64,000 nt of DNA from CAXBGS01 sp963975425 (GTDB lineage: Bacteria > Planctomycetota > Planctomycetia > Pirellulales > Pirellulaceae), in NCBI GenBank assembly GCA_963975425.1, contig CAXBGS010000020.1:12109-76108 (forward strand). Direction: 5' to 3'. Below, piece after piece: positions 45,375 through 55,285 of the stretch. The notes below the pieces were generated by a model. That model was not told where the DNA came from. It saw nothing but the letters and a program-made list of their open reading frames with translations, and made no database searches. The first letter of the stretch is position 1; each line of letters begins with the position of its first letter. Made by a program: the position numbers and the translations under genes.

Positions 45375-45684
45375 CGGCTAGTTCTTTCAGTGAGAGTAGA
45401 GTTGAATTGAGTCTGTGTAAGCGTGTCGGCTGCACAAAAAACGTGCAGACCTTGATTGTGAGTGGTCTCTGGTCGGCCGGACGCCATGAACGCACCCTTC
45501 CAATCGTAGGGAACCAGCAAGCGATTGACGCTGGACGCGCTAGTGATCTGCGTTTCGCATGCGGTCGCATCCATAGATGGACAATTCGATGCATCCACCG
45601 CCGGGCATCAGAATCACGCTGCGCTCTGTGAACCAATCGCGATTGACGGGTTCGAGGCCCAAAGTCACGGGACAAGCCGAAGGC

Positions 45685-47055
45685 CTATTCCTCGCCGAGA
45701 TGGATCAGTTTCTTATTGACGAACTCGAGGATGCCAAGGTGCGACAGTTCACGGCCGTACCCCGAGTTTTTAATGCCTCCGAACGGCAACTCGGCTTGCG
45801 AGTTGGTTGGCTGGTTCAAAAAGACCATTCCTGTTTCGATCCGCTCGGCGATGCGTTGCCCTCGTTTGATATCGCTTGTATAGATGCTGCCACCGAGACC
45901 GTATGACGATCGATTCGCCAATTCGATTGCCTCTTTTTCATCTTTGACAACATAGACGGTTGCGACCGGTCCAAACAATTCTTGGTCGAAAGTTGGCATG
46001 TCGGGCGTGACTCCAGTCAAAATCGTCGGATTAAAATACGCGCCCTCGCGGTCCGGACGATCGCCACCGAGAACCACGGTCGCACCAGCATCGATGGATG
46101 ATTGAACTTGCTCGAGCAACTTGTCAGCCGCCTCCTCGGTCGACAATGGTGAAAGCGTGGTGTCCTCATCCATTGGGTCCCCAAGTTTCAAGTCGGCCAT
46201 CTGTTCTTTGAAAGCCGACAGGAATTCATCCGCGACCGATTCGAGAACGATGAATCGTTTGGCTGCGACGCATGATTGCCCAGCGTTGACGGTGCGGCCT
46301 TTGACGGCCAATGCAACTGTCTTTTCAATGTCCGCGTCCTCCAGAACGATAAACGGATCGTTTCCGCCGAGTTCCAGGACGCTGCGTTTGAGATTTTTTC
46401 CGGCAAGTCCTGCTACCGCCGCTCCGGCTCGTTCGCTGCCTGTCAGCGAGACACCTTGGACTCGAGAATCGGAGATGATTACCTCGGCGAATTCGCTTGG
46501 GATGAACAGGTTTGTGAACACGCCATCGGGCAAACCACAATCGCGAAATAGTTTTTCTATCTTCGCGGCACATTGCGGGACATTATTCGCGTGCTTCACC
46601 AAGACCGTGTTGCCAGCCATAATGTTTGGACATGCGAAACGCACCACTTGGTAAAACGGAAAATTCCAAGGCATGATTCCAAACAACACGCCCAGAGGTG
46701 CATGTTGGATGTACGCGTTCGCGCCGTCGATACTCATCGGCTGATCCGCTAAGAATTCTTCGGCTCCCTCTGCATAGAATTCGGCGATCTCGGCACAGAA
46801 CTGAATTTCATCACGGCTTTCGACGATACGTTTGCCCATATCAAGCGTGATCAATCGCGCGAGATCGTCCGTCTGTGATCGCAGGGAATCCGCGAACGCC
46901 TTCATCAAGCGTTTGCGATCTGCGAACGTCGTTGTTCGCCAGTGATGATAGGCTTCGTCGGCCCCCTCGATCGCTTGGACAACTTCGTCGCGGGTCATCG
47001 GTTGAAAAGTCTCAAGAGTTTCGTTCGTCGCCGGGTTTACACTGGTAATACTCAT
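45685..47055 (-). CDS. NAD(P)-dependent aldehyde dehydrogenase, succinate-semialdehyde type
   Basis: A 456-residue aldehyde dehydrogenase with the full set of motifs: MPWNFPFYQ, the general base E228 (ELGGNDPFIV) and the nucleophile C262 (NAGQSC). The sequence resembles bacterial Sad/GabD-type succinate-semialdehyde dehydrogenases, which convert the semialdehyde to succinate, but substrate is not certain. A strong AAAGGAA site precedes ATG 47055. The next 309 bases towards the reductase gene show no gene. Confidence 0.9.
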   Translation of the reverse strand: MSITSVNPATNETLETFQPMTRDEVVQAIEGADEAYHHWRTTTFADRKRLMKAFADSLRSQTDDLARLITLDMGKRIVESRDEIQFCAEIAEFYAEGAEEFLADQPMSIDGANAYIQHAPLGVLFGIMPWNFPFYQVVRFACPNIMAGNTVLVKHANNVPQCAAKIEKLFRDCGLPDGVFTNLFIPSEFAEVIISDSRVQGVSLTGSERAGAAVAGLAGKNLKRSVLELGGNDPFIVLEDADIEKTVALAVKGRTVNAGQSCVAAKRFIVLESVADEFLSAFKEQMADLKLGDPMDEDTTLSPLSTEEAADKLLEQVQSSIDAGATVVLGGDRPDREGAYFNPTILTGVTPDMPTFDQELFGPVATVYVVKDEKEAIELANRSSYGLGGSIYTSDIKRGQRIAERIETGMVFLNQPTNSQAELPFGGIKNSGYGRELSHLGILEFVNKKLIHLGEE

Positions 47056-47453
47056 CGCGTTCCTTTCATCTGAGCTTCTGATTTTCTAAGTCTTGACGTT
47101 CAGCCGTTTGCGTTAACTGACACCAGTGCACATCGCACGAAATGCACTGCGATGCCGAGAGACACGCGATTGCTGTGCCAAGAACTTTGGCGGCTTTTGG
47201 GGGCGAAGGGTTTACGAGCCGCTATGACGATCGATTCGACGCTGACGCTTGATCGAACAGAGCGCAGAGTGAGCGGTAATCAACCGACACATGGGCAGCA
47301 GAAAACTCGGTTGACGCTTGAAACGGTCTCAGTCGGCTAAATGCGTCTCGATTCGATCAGAAGTCAATTGACCAGCGTGTCGACTTCGCGTTCAATGCCT
47401 AAACTTTGGTTGTTTGTAACGTTTGGTGGCCAACAATGTTCGGGTGCACAACG
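47056..47453. other. Intergenic region
   Basis: I see no gene here. Two divergent units (dehydrogenase and HTH gene) start at its ends, so it must hold promoters for both, but no clear -35/-10 or -24/-12 pair was picked out by eye. Confidence 0.35.
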
Positions 47454-47675
47454 ATGAGTCTTGAGTCACTGGCCGGCGAGCTTGAGGGCATGATCCGTGT
47501 CGGGCAAGCGGCGACGTACTTGGGTGTTTCGAAAGAGACGCTGCGAAACTGGGACAAGTCGGGAAGGCTTGTTCCCGTGCGGCATCCGGTCACAAAGTAC
47601 CGCTTTTACCGCTACGAGGATCTTGATGCATTTTTGGATGCGGTCCGAATGAATGAACAAAATGCATCGCGCTGA
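47454..47675 (+). CDS. Small MerR/excisionase-like HTH protein
   Basis: A 73-residue protein that is almost entirely a helix-turn-helix of the HTH_17/MerR type: IRVGQAATYLGVSKETLRNW, then GRLVPVRHPVTKYRFY and a C-terminal helix EDLDAFLDAV. It is too short for an effector domain. ATG 47454 is used; ATG 47436 would add six residues. It lies 50 bases before the giant sensor gene and may control it or be controlled by it. Such small HTH proteins also act as excisionases, but no integrase is nearby. Confidence 0.82.
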   Translation: MSLESLAGELEGMIRVGQAATYLGVSKETLRNWDKSGRLVPVRHPVTKYRFYRYEDLDAFLDAVRMNEQNASR

Positions 47676-47725
47676 ACACCAGCCGTTTCGGCTGATTGCG
47701 GTGAAAGGGAGCTTGACCGAAAACT

Positions 47726-50700
47726 ATGAATGAGATTCATCCCGCGATGAGCGACGCAAGAGGAAACGCAACGCCTGTGATCGTTGGTGTCGGCGCGTCC
47801 CGCGGCGGTCTGGCGGCATTTGAGTCATTGCTGCACGGTTTGGATGGTGTGGAAGACATCGCGATCGTGTTTGTCACTTCCGTCTCAGCAAGTACTGACA
47901 GGTTCGTCGAGCAGATTGCCGCGGCGACGTCTTTTCGCGTCATTGAAGTCACGGGGCGTCGAAAGATTAAGCCGGGCTCGGTTTACGTCGGGGCTCCGGG
48001 GACATTGCTGGAAGTAAAGAATGGGTCCGTTCGGATCGCCAAGCGGGAATCCGGCCGCGTGACGATTTCGCCGGTTGATCTCTTTCTGCACTCGTTGGCC
48101 GCAGATCAGGGAGAACGAGGTGTCGGCGTTATTCTTTCTGGCACGGGGGCCGATGGTACGCTGGGTCTGAAAGCAGTCCGTGATGCTGGCGGGATGACGT
48201 TCGCTCAGTCATCCGAGACAGCGATGTTTGACAGTATGCCGCGAAGCGCCGCGACAACGGGAGTCGCCGACCATGTGTTGTCCCCGGACAAAATCGCGGA
48301 AGAGCTGAAGAAACATGCCAGTTTTCATGCCGATGCCGATGGGGAATCAGTCCAACTGAGCGCGATTGCACGCATTCACGATGCGATTCCGCAAATCGCC
48401 AAGCGGTTGATGGAAGCAACGCATCACAATTTTCAACACTATAAGTCGAACACGCTTGTGCGTCGCATCCGCCGACGAATGCAAGTGCTGAAGGTTGCAG
48501 ACATCGATGCGTATGTAAAATTGCTGTCCGAGGATGCTGACGAACCGCATGCCTTGTTTCGCGAGTTACTAATCAGCGTCACGGCGTTCTTTCGCGATCC
48601 CGCCGCATTTGAAGTCATCGAGCAAACTGTGATTCCGGAAATCTTTGCCCGGCATGACCGCAATGACGCGGTGCGGATCTGGGTGCCGGGATGCGCAACC
48701 GGCGAAGAAGCCTTCACGCTTGCCATGTTGTGCCGCGAACAGATGGACCTGCTTGACGCGCCACCGGAAGTTCAAATTTTTGCGACCGACATTGATGCCC
48801 GTGCCCTGAAAACAGCACGGCAAGCGGTGTATTCGTCGTCCATTGTCGAAGAAGTCACACCGCAACGATTGAAAAGATTCTTTCACAAACGAGGTAAGCG
48901 GTATCAAGTTGCAAAGGACATCCGCGAGTTGGTGCTATTCTCGACACATAACCTGATCGCCGATCCACCGTTCTCGCGGTTGGACATGGTGTCGTGTCGC
49001 AATCTGTTGATCTATCTGGGACCGCATCTACAGAAGAAGGTGATTCCCCTTTTTCACAATGCGATTCGTCCCTCAGGATTTCTGTTTCTCGGGCCATCGG
49101 AGAACATTTCGTCACACAGCGACTTGTTTCGCATGATTGATGCCGATCATCGGATCTCACAGCGAAAAGGTACCGGTATCGATTTTGAGCACGCGGACAA
49201 ACCACTTGAAGCGGAAGTCGATGCGGCCAAAGGTAATGGTGCATCGATGGGGATAGCAACATCACGTGATGACTTGATGCCGATCATGCAGCGCATCGTG
49301 CTGGACGAATTCGCACCGAGATCCGTGATTGTGGATGAGGCGGGCAAGGTTCTCTGTGCATCGGCGGACATGCACAAGTATCTGACCGTCGGCACGGGCC
49401 CGTTTCAAAACAACATCATCAAAATGTCTCGCAGCGGACTGCGGATCGCATTGCGAGCGACATTGCAGGAAGCCAAAGTCACACGACGGCGGGTCGTGCA
49501 TGAGCATCTTTCGCTGCGGATCGAAGGCGAATTGAGGCGAGTGATGTTGACGGTCCAGCCGATGCCGCGGGTCGGAGCCGATTCCGAACTGTTCATGGTC
49601 GTTTTTCATGATGCTGGGCCACAAACCGGTACCGAGTCGCAAGGTATCGATACGAACCGACTGGACGGTAGCGCCAACGCATCAGACACGCAATCACAGG
49701 TCATTATTGCCGAGCTAGAACAGGAACTCTCGGAAACCCGGGTTGATCTCGAAAAGTCCATCCAAGAAATCGAGAACGCGAACGAGGAACTGAAGGCATC
49801 CAACGAGGAACTGCTGTCGCTCAATGAAGAATTGCGATCAGCCAACGAAGAACTCGAGTCGTCCAAGGAAGAAATTCAAAACGCGGTCAACGCATTAGAG
49901 AACGCGAATAGTGATTTAGAGAATTTGCTGCGCAGTACGCAAATCGCAACGATCTTTCTGGACAAACAGTGTTGCATCCGTGGCTTTACTCCCGCAGCGA
50001 CAGCGATCTATGGACTCATCACGACGGATATTGGTCGTCCGCTCGCGAATTTGATGCCGCTTGCGGACAACGTGCCGGCCATTCCTGATCCTGAGACGAT
50101 CACCGGGGACGAAGCGGTCGAAGATTTGATTCAAACGCGTTCAGGCGAATGGTATGTGCGCCGAGTGCTGCCGTATCAGTCGCGGCTAGGTGAAATCGAC
50201 GGCATCGTGATGACGTTCACCGACGTGACAATGTTGCACGAGGAACGCGAACGTTTTTCATCGCTTATCGAAGTGTCCTCGCAGATTGTATGGGTGACCG
50301 ACGCCCAAGGACGCGTCGCAGAAGACTCGCCCAGTTGGCGGGCGTTTACCGGTCAGTCCCAGGCTGCGTGGATGAACAATGAATGGATCGATGTCATTCA
50401 TCCCGATTATCACGACGAGGTCTCGCAGGCCTGGGCAAAATCGCTCGGGACTGGCGAACCCTTGTCGGTGGAGTATCCGCTGCGACATCATTCCGGTGGC
50501 TGGCGTTGGACACAGGTGCGAGCGGTAGCCCAACGCCGTCACGATGGCACGATCGAATCCTGGGTCGGGATGAATACGGATATCGACGATCGCAAGCAGG
50601 CTTTATTGGAACTGAAAGTACGCGAGGAAGAGATTCGATCGCTGATCAGTTCGACCGCCGAAGGAATTTACGGGATCGACCTTAACGGAAACTGTACGTT

Positions 50701-53700
50701 CGCAAACGAAGCCTGCTCCAAACTGTTGGGCTACGAGAACTCGGATGAATTGCTCGGCCAATCAATGCATGAACTGGTCCACCATAGCCACGCCGATGGA
50801 TCGGCATACAAGATATCCGATTGTCAAATCTATCGTGCTTTTCGCAATAACGAGCAGGTTCATGTCGACGACGAAGTGTTCTGGCGGAAAGACGGCTCAT
50901 GTTTCGATGCAGAGTATTGGTCGTACCCGCAGGTTCGAGAGGGCGCTATCGTTGGGTGTGTGGTCACGTTCATTGACATCACCGAACGCAAGAAATGGGC
51001 GGTCGAACTTGCCGACCGTGAATCCCATCTGCGACGTGTGATCGATCATACGCTTGGGTTCATCGGCGTTTTAGATACGAAAGGTATTCTGCGCGAAGCG
51101 AATGAAACCGCCATCATTGCCGGCGGCCTGACGCGTGACGAAGTGATCGGCAAACCCTTTTGGGAATGTTATTGGTGGTCGCACGATGATGAGACCGCAG
51201 CAAAACTGAGGTCTGCGATCGCGACCGCTTTGCAGGGCGAGGTCGTTCGATACGACGTTGAGGTTCGCATGGCCGGCGAAACTCGGCTGGAAATTGATTT
51301 TATGTTGTCACCGGTCAAAGACGCCGATGGTCGCGTGACTCATTTGATCCCATCGGGCGTCGATATCAGCGAGCGCAAGCAGGCCGAACAGGAGGCGCAA
51401 CGGCGAGCGAATCAGTTGAACCTCGCACTCGAATCGGGACGGATGGGGTTATGGGAATGGGACGTCCAGTCGGACCATGTCACTTGGTCACCGCATCTTT
51501 ACGAGATGTTCGGCTACGGGGTCGACGGATTCGTTCCCACCAAGGATGGCTTTATCGCCATGATTCACCCTGATGATCAATCGAATATCCAACGGTTGAT
51601 TGATTCCGCATTTACGGCGACGTGTATCAATCACGAGGTCGAGTTTCGGGTCATTCGAGGCAGTGACGACGCCGTGGTGTGGACCCATTGTCGAGGCACC
51701 ATTCGACGCGATGCCGACAACCGCCCCTTATCGATCGTCAGCGTTGCCGTTGACATCACCGCAAGGAAACAGCGTGAACTGTCGTTAGCATTCTTGGCCG
51801 ATCTGCAAAGCAGTCTGTTGGGCGTTTCCTCGGCCGAACGAATCATGTGCGAGGCAAGCGAACGCGTCGCCGATTACATGCAACTCTCACATTTTATGTT
51901 GATCGAAATGGATCGTGCCGCTTCTAGCGCCACGGTGATCTCGGATCATCCCATCGAGGATTCGGAAAGCTTGGTGGGCGTGTATGACATGACGGCCTTC
52001 GCAACCGAGGACGAGCGTCGTCAACTGAGTGCCGGATTGCCAATGGTCGTTAACGATACGAGGGATCCGTCTCGGCCGAGTGAGTCGAGTGGTAATTTCG
52101 AAGCCTTGAACGTGGGTGCGATCCTTAACGTACCCAGCAATCGCGATTCGCAGTTGCAATTCATGATCAGTGCGACGAAGAAAACGGCGCATCAGTGGCG
52201 TGATCATGAAATCGAACTCGTTCGTCAATTGGCGAACATGCTTCGACTGAAACTTGATCGTGCTCACGCGGAAACCGCCCTGATCGAGAGTGAAGCGAAG
52301 TTCAGAGACCTCAGTGACAACATCTCTCAGTTTGCTTGGATGGCCGACTCAGAAGGATCGATCTTTTGGTACAACCAACGTTGGTTCGACTACACGGGCA
52401 CCACGCTTGAGCAGATGAAGGGCTGGGGTTGGAAAGCTGTGCATCACCCCGACCACCTGGATCGTGTGGTCAAACGACTGCAACATTCCTGGGATACCGG
52501 CGAAGTCTGGGAGGACACATTCCCGCTGAGATCGAAAGATGGCGAGTATCGATGGTTCTTGTCACGTGCTTTGCCGATCCGCGATCAGTCGGGAAAGATT
52601 CTGCGCTGGTTTGGTACCAATACAGACATTACCGAAGCCAAGCAGTCCGAAGAGGCACTGCTGGCAAGCCAAGAACAATTGCGCATCGGTGTGGAAGTGT
52701 CTCAATTTGCACTAGCCCAAATCGACTATGCAAATAATTCGATTCAGTTGTCACGCGAGGCATCGCGGCTGTACGGAATTGGTGACGCCGAGGTCTACGT
52801 GACGCGCGACCGGGTGCATCAGACATTCCACCCCGATGACCGCGAAAAACTTCAACATTGCATCGGTCACAGTCTCGCTGATCCAGAAAATAGTGAATTT
52901 GCAATCGAACATCGTATTGTCATGCCCGATGGTCAGATTCGATGGCTGGATATTCGCAAACGCATCTTTTTTGACGAGTCAACCGAATCGAAAATCCCAA
53001 CGCATGGCATTCTGGCGGCAAGAGACATCACCGAACAAAAACGGTGGGAGATCGAGTTAGCCGATCGTGAAGCTCACTTGCGACGCGTCATCAACAACCA
53101 ACTGGGGTTGGTGGGCGTCGTCGACAGTAACGGAATGCTGGTCGAGATCGATGACCGTTCAATGAGTATCGCCGGGCTTGAACGAAGCGATGTGATTGGA
53201 AAACATTTCGCGGAGTGCGCGTGGTGGACGTACGACGATAACGTTTCACGCCGCATCCGCGAGTCGATGAACAAAGCGTTTGCCGGTGAGACGGTTCGTT
53301 TCGACATCGCGTTGTATGCATCAGGGAATCGGCGTCTGATGATCGATTTCATGATCGCCCCCGTTCGAAACGATGACGGCGAAATCATGTATTTGATCCC
53401 ATCGGGCGTCGATATTTCAGAACGAAAGCGTGCCGAAGATCAGTTAGAACAGGCTCGTGCGATCGCCGAGGCCGCGAATAAATCCAAGAGTGAGTTTCTG
53501 GCCAATATGAGCCATGAGATACGAACACCGATGACCGCAATCTTGGGCTACACCGATCTGATTGCGGAAAAGATCAATGATGAGGAAACGGCTCAGCATG
53601 TTCAGACAATTCGGCGCAACGGTGACTTCCTGCTGGATATCATCAATGACATTCTGGATCTGTCCAAAATCGAAGCCGGTAAATTCGAAATCAGTCAGCA

Positions 53701-54625
53701 GCGATTTTCGCCCCAGCATCTGGTGGAAGACGTCCGCTCGATCATGGACGTGCGAGCGAGCGCGAACAACATCGACTTGATCGTGAAGTACCGCGGAACC
53801 ATACCCGATCAAGTCGAAAGCGATCCGAAACGATTGCGTCAAATTTTGATCAACTTGGTCGGAAATGCGATCAAGTTCACTCCCTCGGGCAGCGTTGAAT
53901 TGGTCGTTTGCTACGAGAAAGAGACCGATCAACTGCGTTTTGATGTGGTCGATTCGGGTATCGGAATCAGTGAGACTCAGCGTAACCGTTTGTTCCAAGC
54001 TTTCTCGCAGGGCGACGGAAACGTGAACCGCGAGTTCGGCGGCACGGGACTGGGGCTGGCAATTAGCAAACGACTGACCGAAATGCTGGGCGGCGAAATT
54101 TTGGTCGAAAGTGAACTTGGCAAAGGCAGCACGTTCACGGTGACGATTGCCACGGGTGAAATCGAAGACGCTCGCTTTGTTGACCCGGTCGCGCAGACTG
54201 CACACGACTTTGTCTATGCCAACGACTCTGACGTCAGCCTGAATTGTCGTTTATTGGTGGTCGACGATCGCCGTGATATTCGTTTCCTGACGAAACGTCT
54301 GCTGACCGGCGCCGGTGCCGACGTGACTGAAGCGGAGGACGGCGAAGTGGCTGTTGCGCTCGTTCAAAAAGGAATCGAAGATGGCGATGGATTCGATCTG
54401 ATCTTGCTGGACATGCAAATGCCCCGTTTAGACGGTTACCAGACGGCAAAGGTGTTACGCGAGTTAGGCTATGACAAGCCCATCATCGCGCTGACCGCCG
54501 ACGCCATGCAAGGCGATATGAGCCGATGCATCGAAAGTGGCTGTAACGACTATTTGAGCAAACCGATCGACAAGACGTTACTGCTAAATACGGTCAGCAG
54601 ACTGACGCAGCCTTCGCACGGATAA
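47726..54625 (+). CDS. CheB-CheR-multi-PAS hybrid histidine kinase
   Basis: A 2299-residue sensor. Order: CheB-like methylesterase domain (about 15-205; S25 and D143 kept, but T51-S52 stand where CheB has Gln-His), CheR methyltransferase (about 210-480; PGCATGEEA SAM motif), a PAS-like region, a Glu/Asn-rich coiled coil (about 665-735), about five PAS domains, a GAF domain (about 1350-1510), three further PAS domains, HisKA (H1930 in MSHEIRTP), HATPase (GTGLGLAIS) and a receiver (D2229). No membrane helix is evident, so it is likely cytoplasmic. Two PAS segments (about 1090-1218 and 1774-1901) are internal paralogues. Inputs are unknown. Confidence 0.93.
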   Translation: MNEIHPAMSDARGNATPVIVGVGASRGGLAAFESLLHGLDGVEDIAIVFVTSVSASTDRFVEQIAAATSFRVIEVTGRRKIKPGSVYVGAPGTLLEVKNGSVRIAKRESGRVTISPVDLFLHSLAADQGERGVGVILSGTGADGTLGLKAVRDAGGMTFAQSSETAMFDSMPRSAATTGVADHVLSPDKIAEELKKHASFHADADGESVQLSAIARIHDAIPQIAKRLMEATHHNFQHYKSNTLVRRIRRRMQVLKVADIDAYVKLLSEDADEPHALFRELLISVTAFFRDPAAFEVIEQTVIPEIFARHDRNDAVRIWVPGCATGEEAFTLAMLCREQMDLLDAPPEVQIFATDIDARALKTARQAVYSSSIVEEVTPQRLKRFFHKRGKRYQVAKDIRELVLFSTHNLIADPPFSRLDMVSCRNLLIYLGPHLQKKVIPLFHNAIRPSGFLFLGPSENISSHSDLFRMIDADHRISQRKGTGIDFEHADKPLEAEVDAAKGNGASMGIATSRDDLMPIMQRIVLDEFAPRSVIVDEAGKVLCASADMHKYLTVGTGPFQNNIIKMSRSGLRIALRATLQEAKVTRRRVVHEHLSLRIEGELRRVMLTVQPMPRVGADSELFMVVFHDAGPQTGTESQGIDTNRLDGSANASDTQSQVIIAELEQELSETRVDLEKSIQEIENANEELKASNEELLSLNEELRSANEELESSKEEIQNAVNALENANSDLENLLRSTQIATIFLDKQCCIRGFTPAATAIYGLITTDIGRPLANLMPLADNVPAIPDPETITGDEAVEDLIQTRSGEWYVRRVLPYQSRLGEIDGIVMTFTDVTMLHEERERFSSLIEVSSQIVWVTDAQGRVAEDSPSWRAFTGQSQAAWMNNEWIDVIHPDYHDEVSQAWAKSLGTGEPLSVEYPLRHHSGGWRWTQVRAVAQRRHDGTIESWVGMNTDIDDRKQALLELKVREEEIRSLISSTAEGIYGIDLNGNCTFANEACSKLLGYENSDELLGQSMHELVHHSHADGSAYKISDCQIYRAFRNNEQVHVDDEVFWRKDGSCFDAEYWSYPQVREGAIVGCVVTFIDITERKKWAVELADRESHLRRVIDHTLGFIGVLDTKGILREANETAIIAGGLTRDEVIGKPFWECYWWSHDDETAAKLRSAIATALQGEVVRYDVEVRMAGETRLEIDFMLSPVKDADGRVTHLIPSGVDISERKQAEQEAQRRANQLNLALESGRMGLWEWDVQSDHVTWSPHLYEMFGYGVDGFVPTKDGFIAMIHPDDQSNIQRLIDSAFTATCINHEVEFRVIRGSDDAVVWTHCRGTIRRDADNRPLSIVSVAVDITARKQRELSLAFLADLQSSLLGVSSAERIMCEASERVADYMQLSHFMLIEMDRAASSATVISDHPIEDSESLVGVYDMTAFATEDERRQLSAGLPMVVNDTRDPSRPSESSGNFEALNVGAILNVPSNRDSQLQFMISATKKTAHQWRDHEIELVRQLANMLRLKLDRAHAETALIESEAKFRDLSDNISQFAWMADSEGSIFWYNQRWFDYTGTTLEQMKGWGWKAVHHPDHLDRVVKRLQHSWDTGEVWEDTFPLRSKDGEYRWFLSRALPIRDQSGKILRWFGTNTDITEAKQSEEALLASQEQLRIGVEVSQFALAQIDYANNSIQLSREASRLYGIGDAEVYVTRDRVHQTFHPDDREKLQHCIGHSLADPENSEFAIEHRIVMPDGQIRWLDIRKRIFFDESTESKIPTHGILAARDITEQKRWEIELADREAHLRRVINNQLGLVGVVDSNGMLVEIDDRSMSIAGLERSDVIGKHFAECAWWTYDDNVSRRIRESMNKAFAGETVRFDIALYASGNRRLMIDFMIAPVRNDDGEIMYLIPSGVDISERKRAEDQLEQARAIAEAANKSKSEFLANMSHEIRTPMTAILGYTDLIAEKINDEETAQHVQTIRRNGDFLLDIINDILDLSKIEAGKFEISQQRFSPQHLVEDVRSIMDVRASANNIDLIVKYRGTIPDQVESDPKRLRQILINLVGNAIKFTPSGSVELVVCYEKETDQLRFDVVDSGIGISETQRNRLFQAFSQGDGNVNREFGGTGLGLAISKRLTEMLGGEILVESELGKGSTFTVTIATGEIEDARFVDPVAQTAHDFVYANDSDVSLNCRLLVVDDRRDIRFLTKRLLTGAGADVTEAEDGEVAVALVQKGIEDGDGFDLILLDMQMPRLDGYQTAKVLRELGYDKPIIALTADAMQGDMSRCIESGCNDYLSKPIDKTLLLNTVSRLTQPSHG

Positions 54626-55285
54626 CGAAAGCGTCGCGAGCCGGTCTGTTAGTTGCTGACACGCCTGTTCGGCGATCGACCAGGCTGACTGGTTTTCCTG
54701 CAATTGCGTCTGATTGCTAACGACTCGATGGGATAGTCAAGATGCCTCAAGCGTGGTGGCGGTGCGCGAACCAATCGCGTTGCGGTGAACTTTTGCACTG
54801 GGCGCGAGCGTTTTTCCGCGGGTGGCGAGTGAAAGATTCATCGGGGCGTGAAGGGTTCATCGGGGCCAAGCTGCCCTGCCTGGGCGACGACGGCTATTCA
54901 GAAGAGACGTTTCCCGATCAGCAAGACGGCCGGCAACCTGTGATTTAGATTCCTCGGATATTTGGCCCGAGAAATGCTTAACTGTGTTTTGCCAACATTG
55001 CCGTTTTTCGGCGAGTCATCGACACGATGGTTGGCGGGCACGATTGTCGCTCGCGTCTTCCATCATCCATAGCGGTGCTCAGGGCTGTCCTGCGATGGGA
55101 CGCAAATTGTTTTCTTTTGCTCATTCAATGGACGTAAGACATGATCGTTTCATCCAATCCGCTTTTCCAAAGTTCAAGACGGCAGAACGGAAGGCGTGCG
55201 GTCGCGATCGGGGATACGCTGGACAACCAAGACTCTTGTGGTCGAGAGCGAACCGAATTCCGCATCAACGCAGATTGGATCGACC
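54626..55285. other. Intergenic region after the sensor kinase
   Basis: I see no convincing gene. A 50-residue minus-strand frame over 54620-54730 has a Gln-rich protein-like composition but no start codon and stops at both ends. Confidence 0.35.
54829..54866. repeat. 19-bp tandem duplication
   Basis: GTGAAAGATTCATCGGGGC (54829-54847) is followed directly by GTGAAGGGTTCATCGGGGC (54848-54866). The copies differ at two positions only. Confidence 0.85.

Noticed and set aside
47454..47675. Excisionase of a mobile element
   Set aside because: The small HTH protein could be an excisionase, but no integrase, attachment repeat or phage gene lies nearby.
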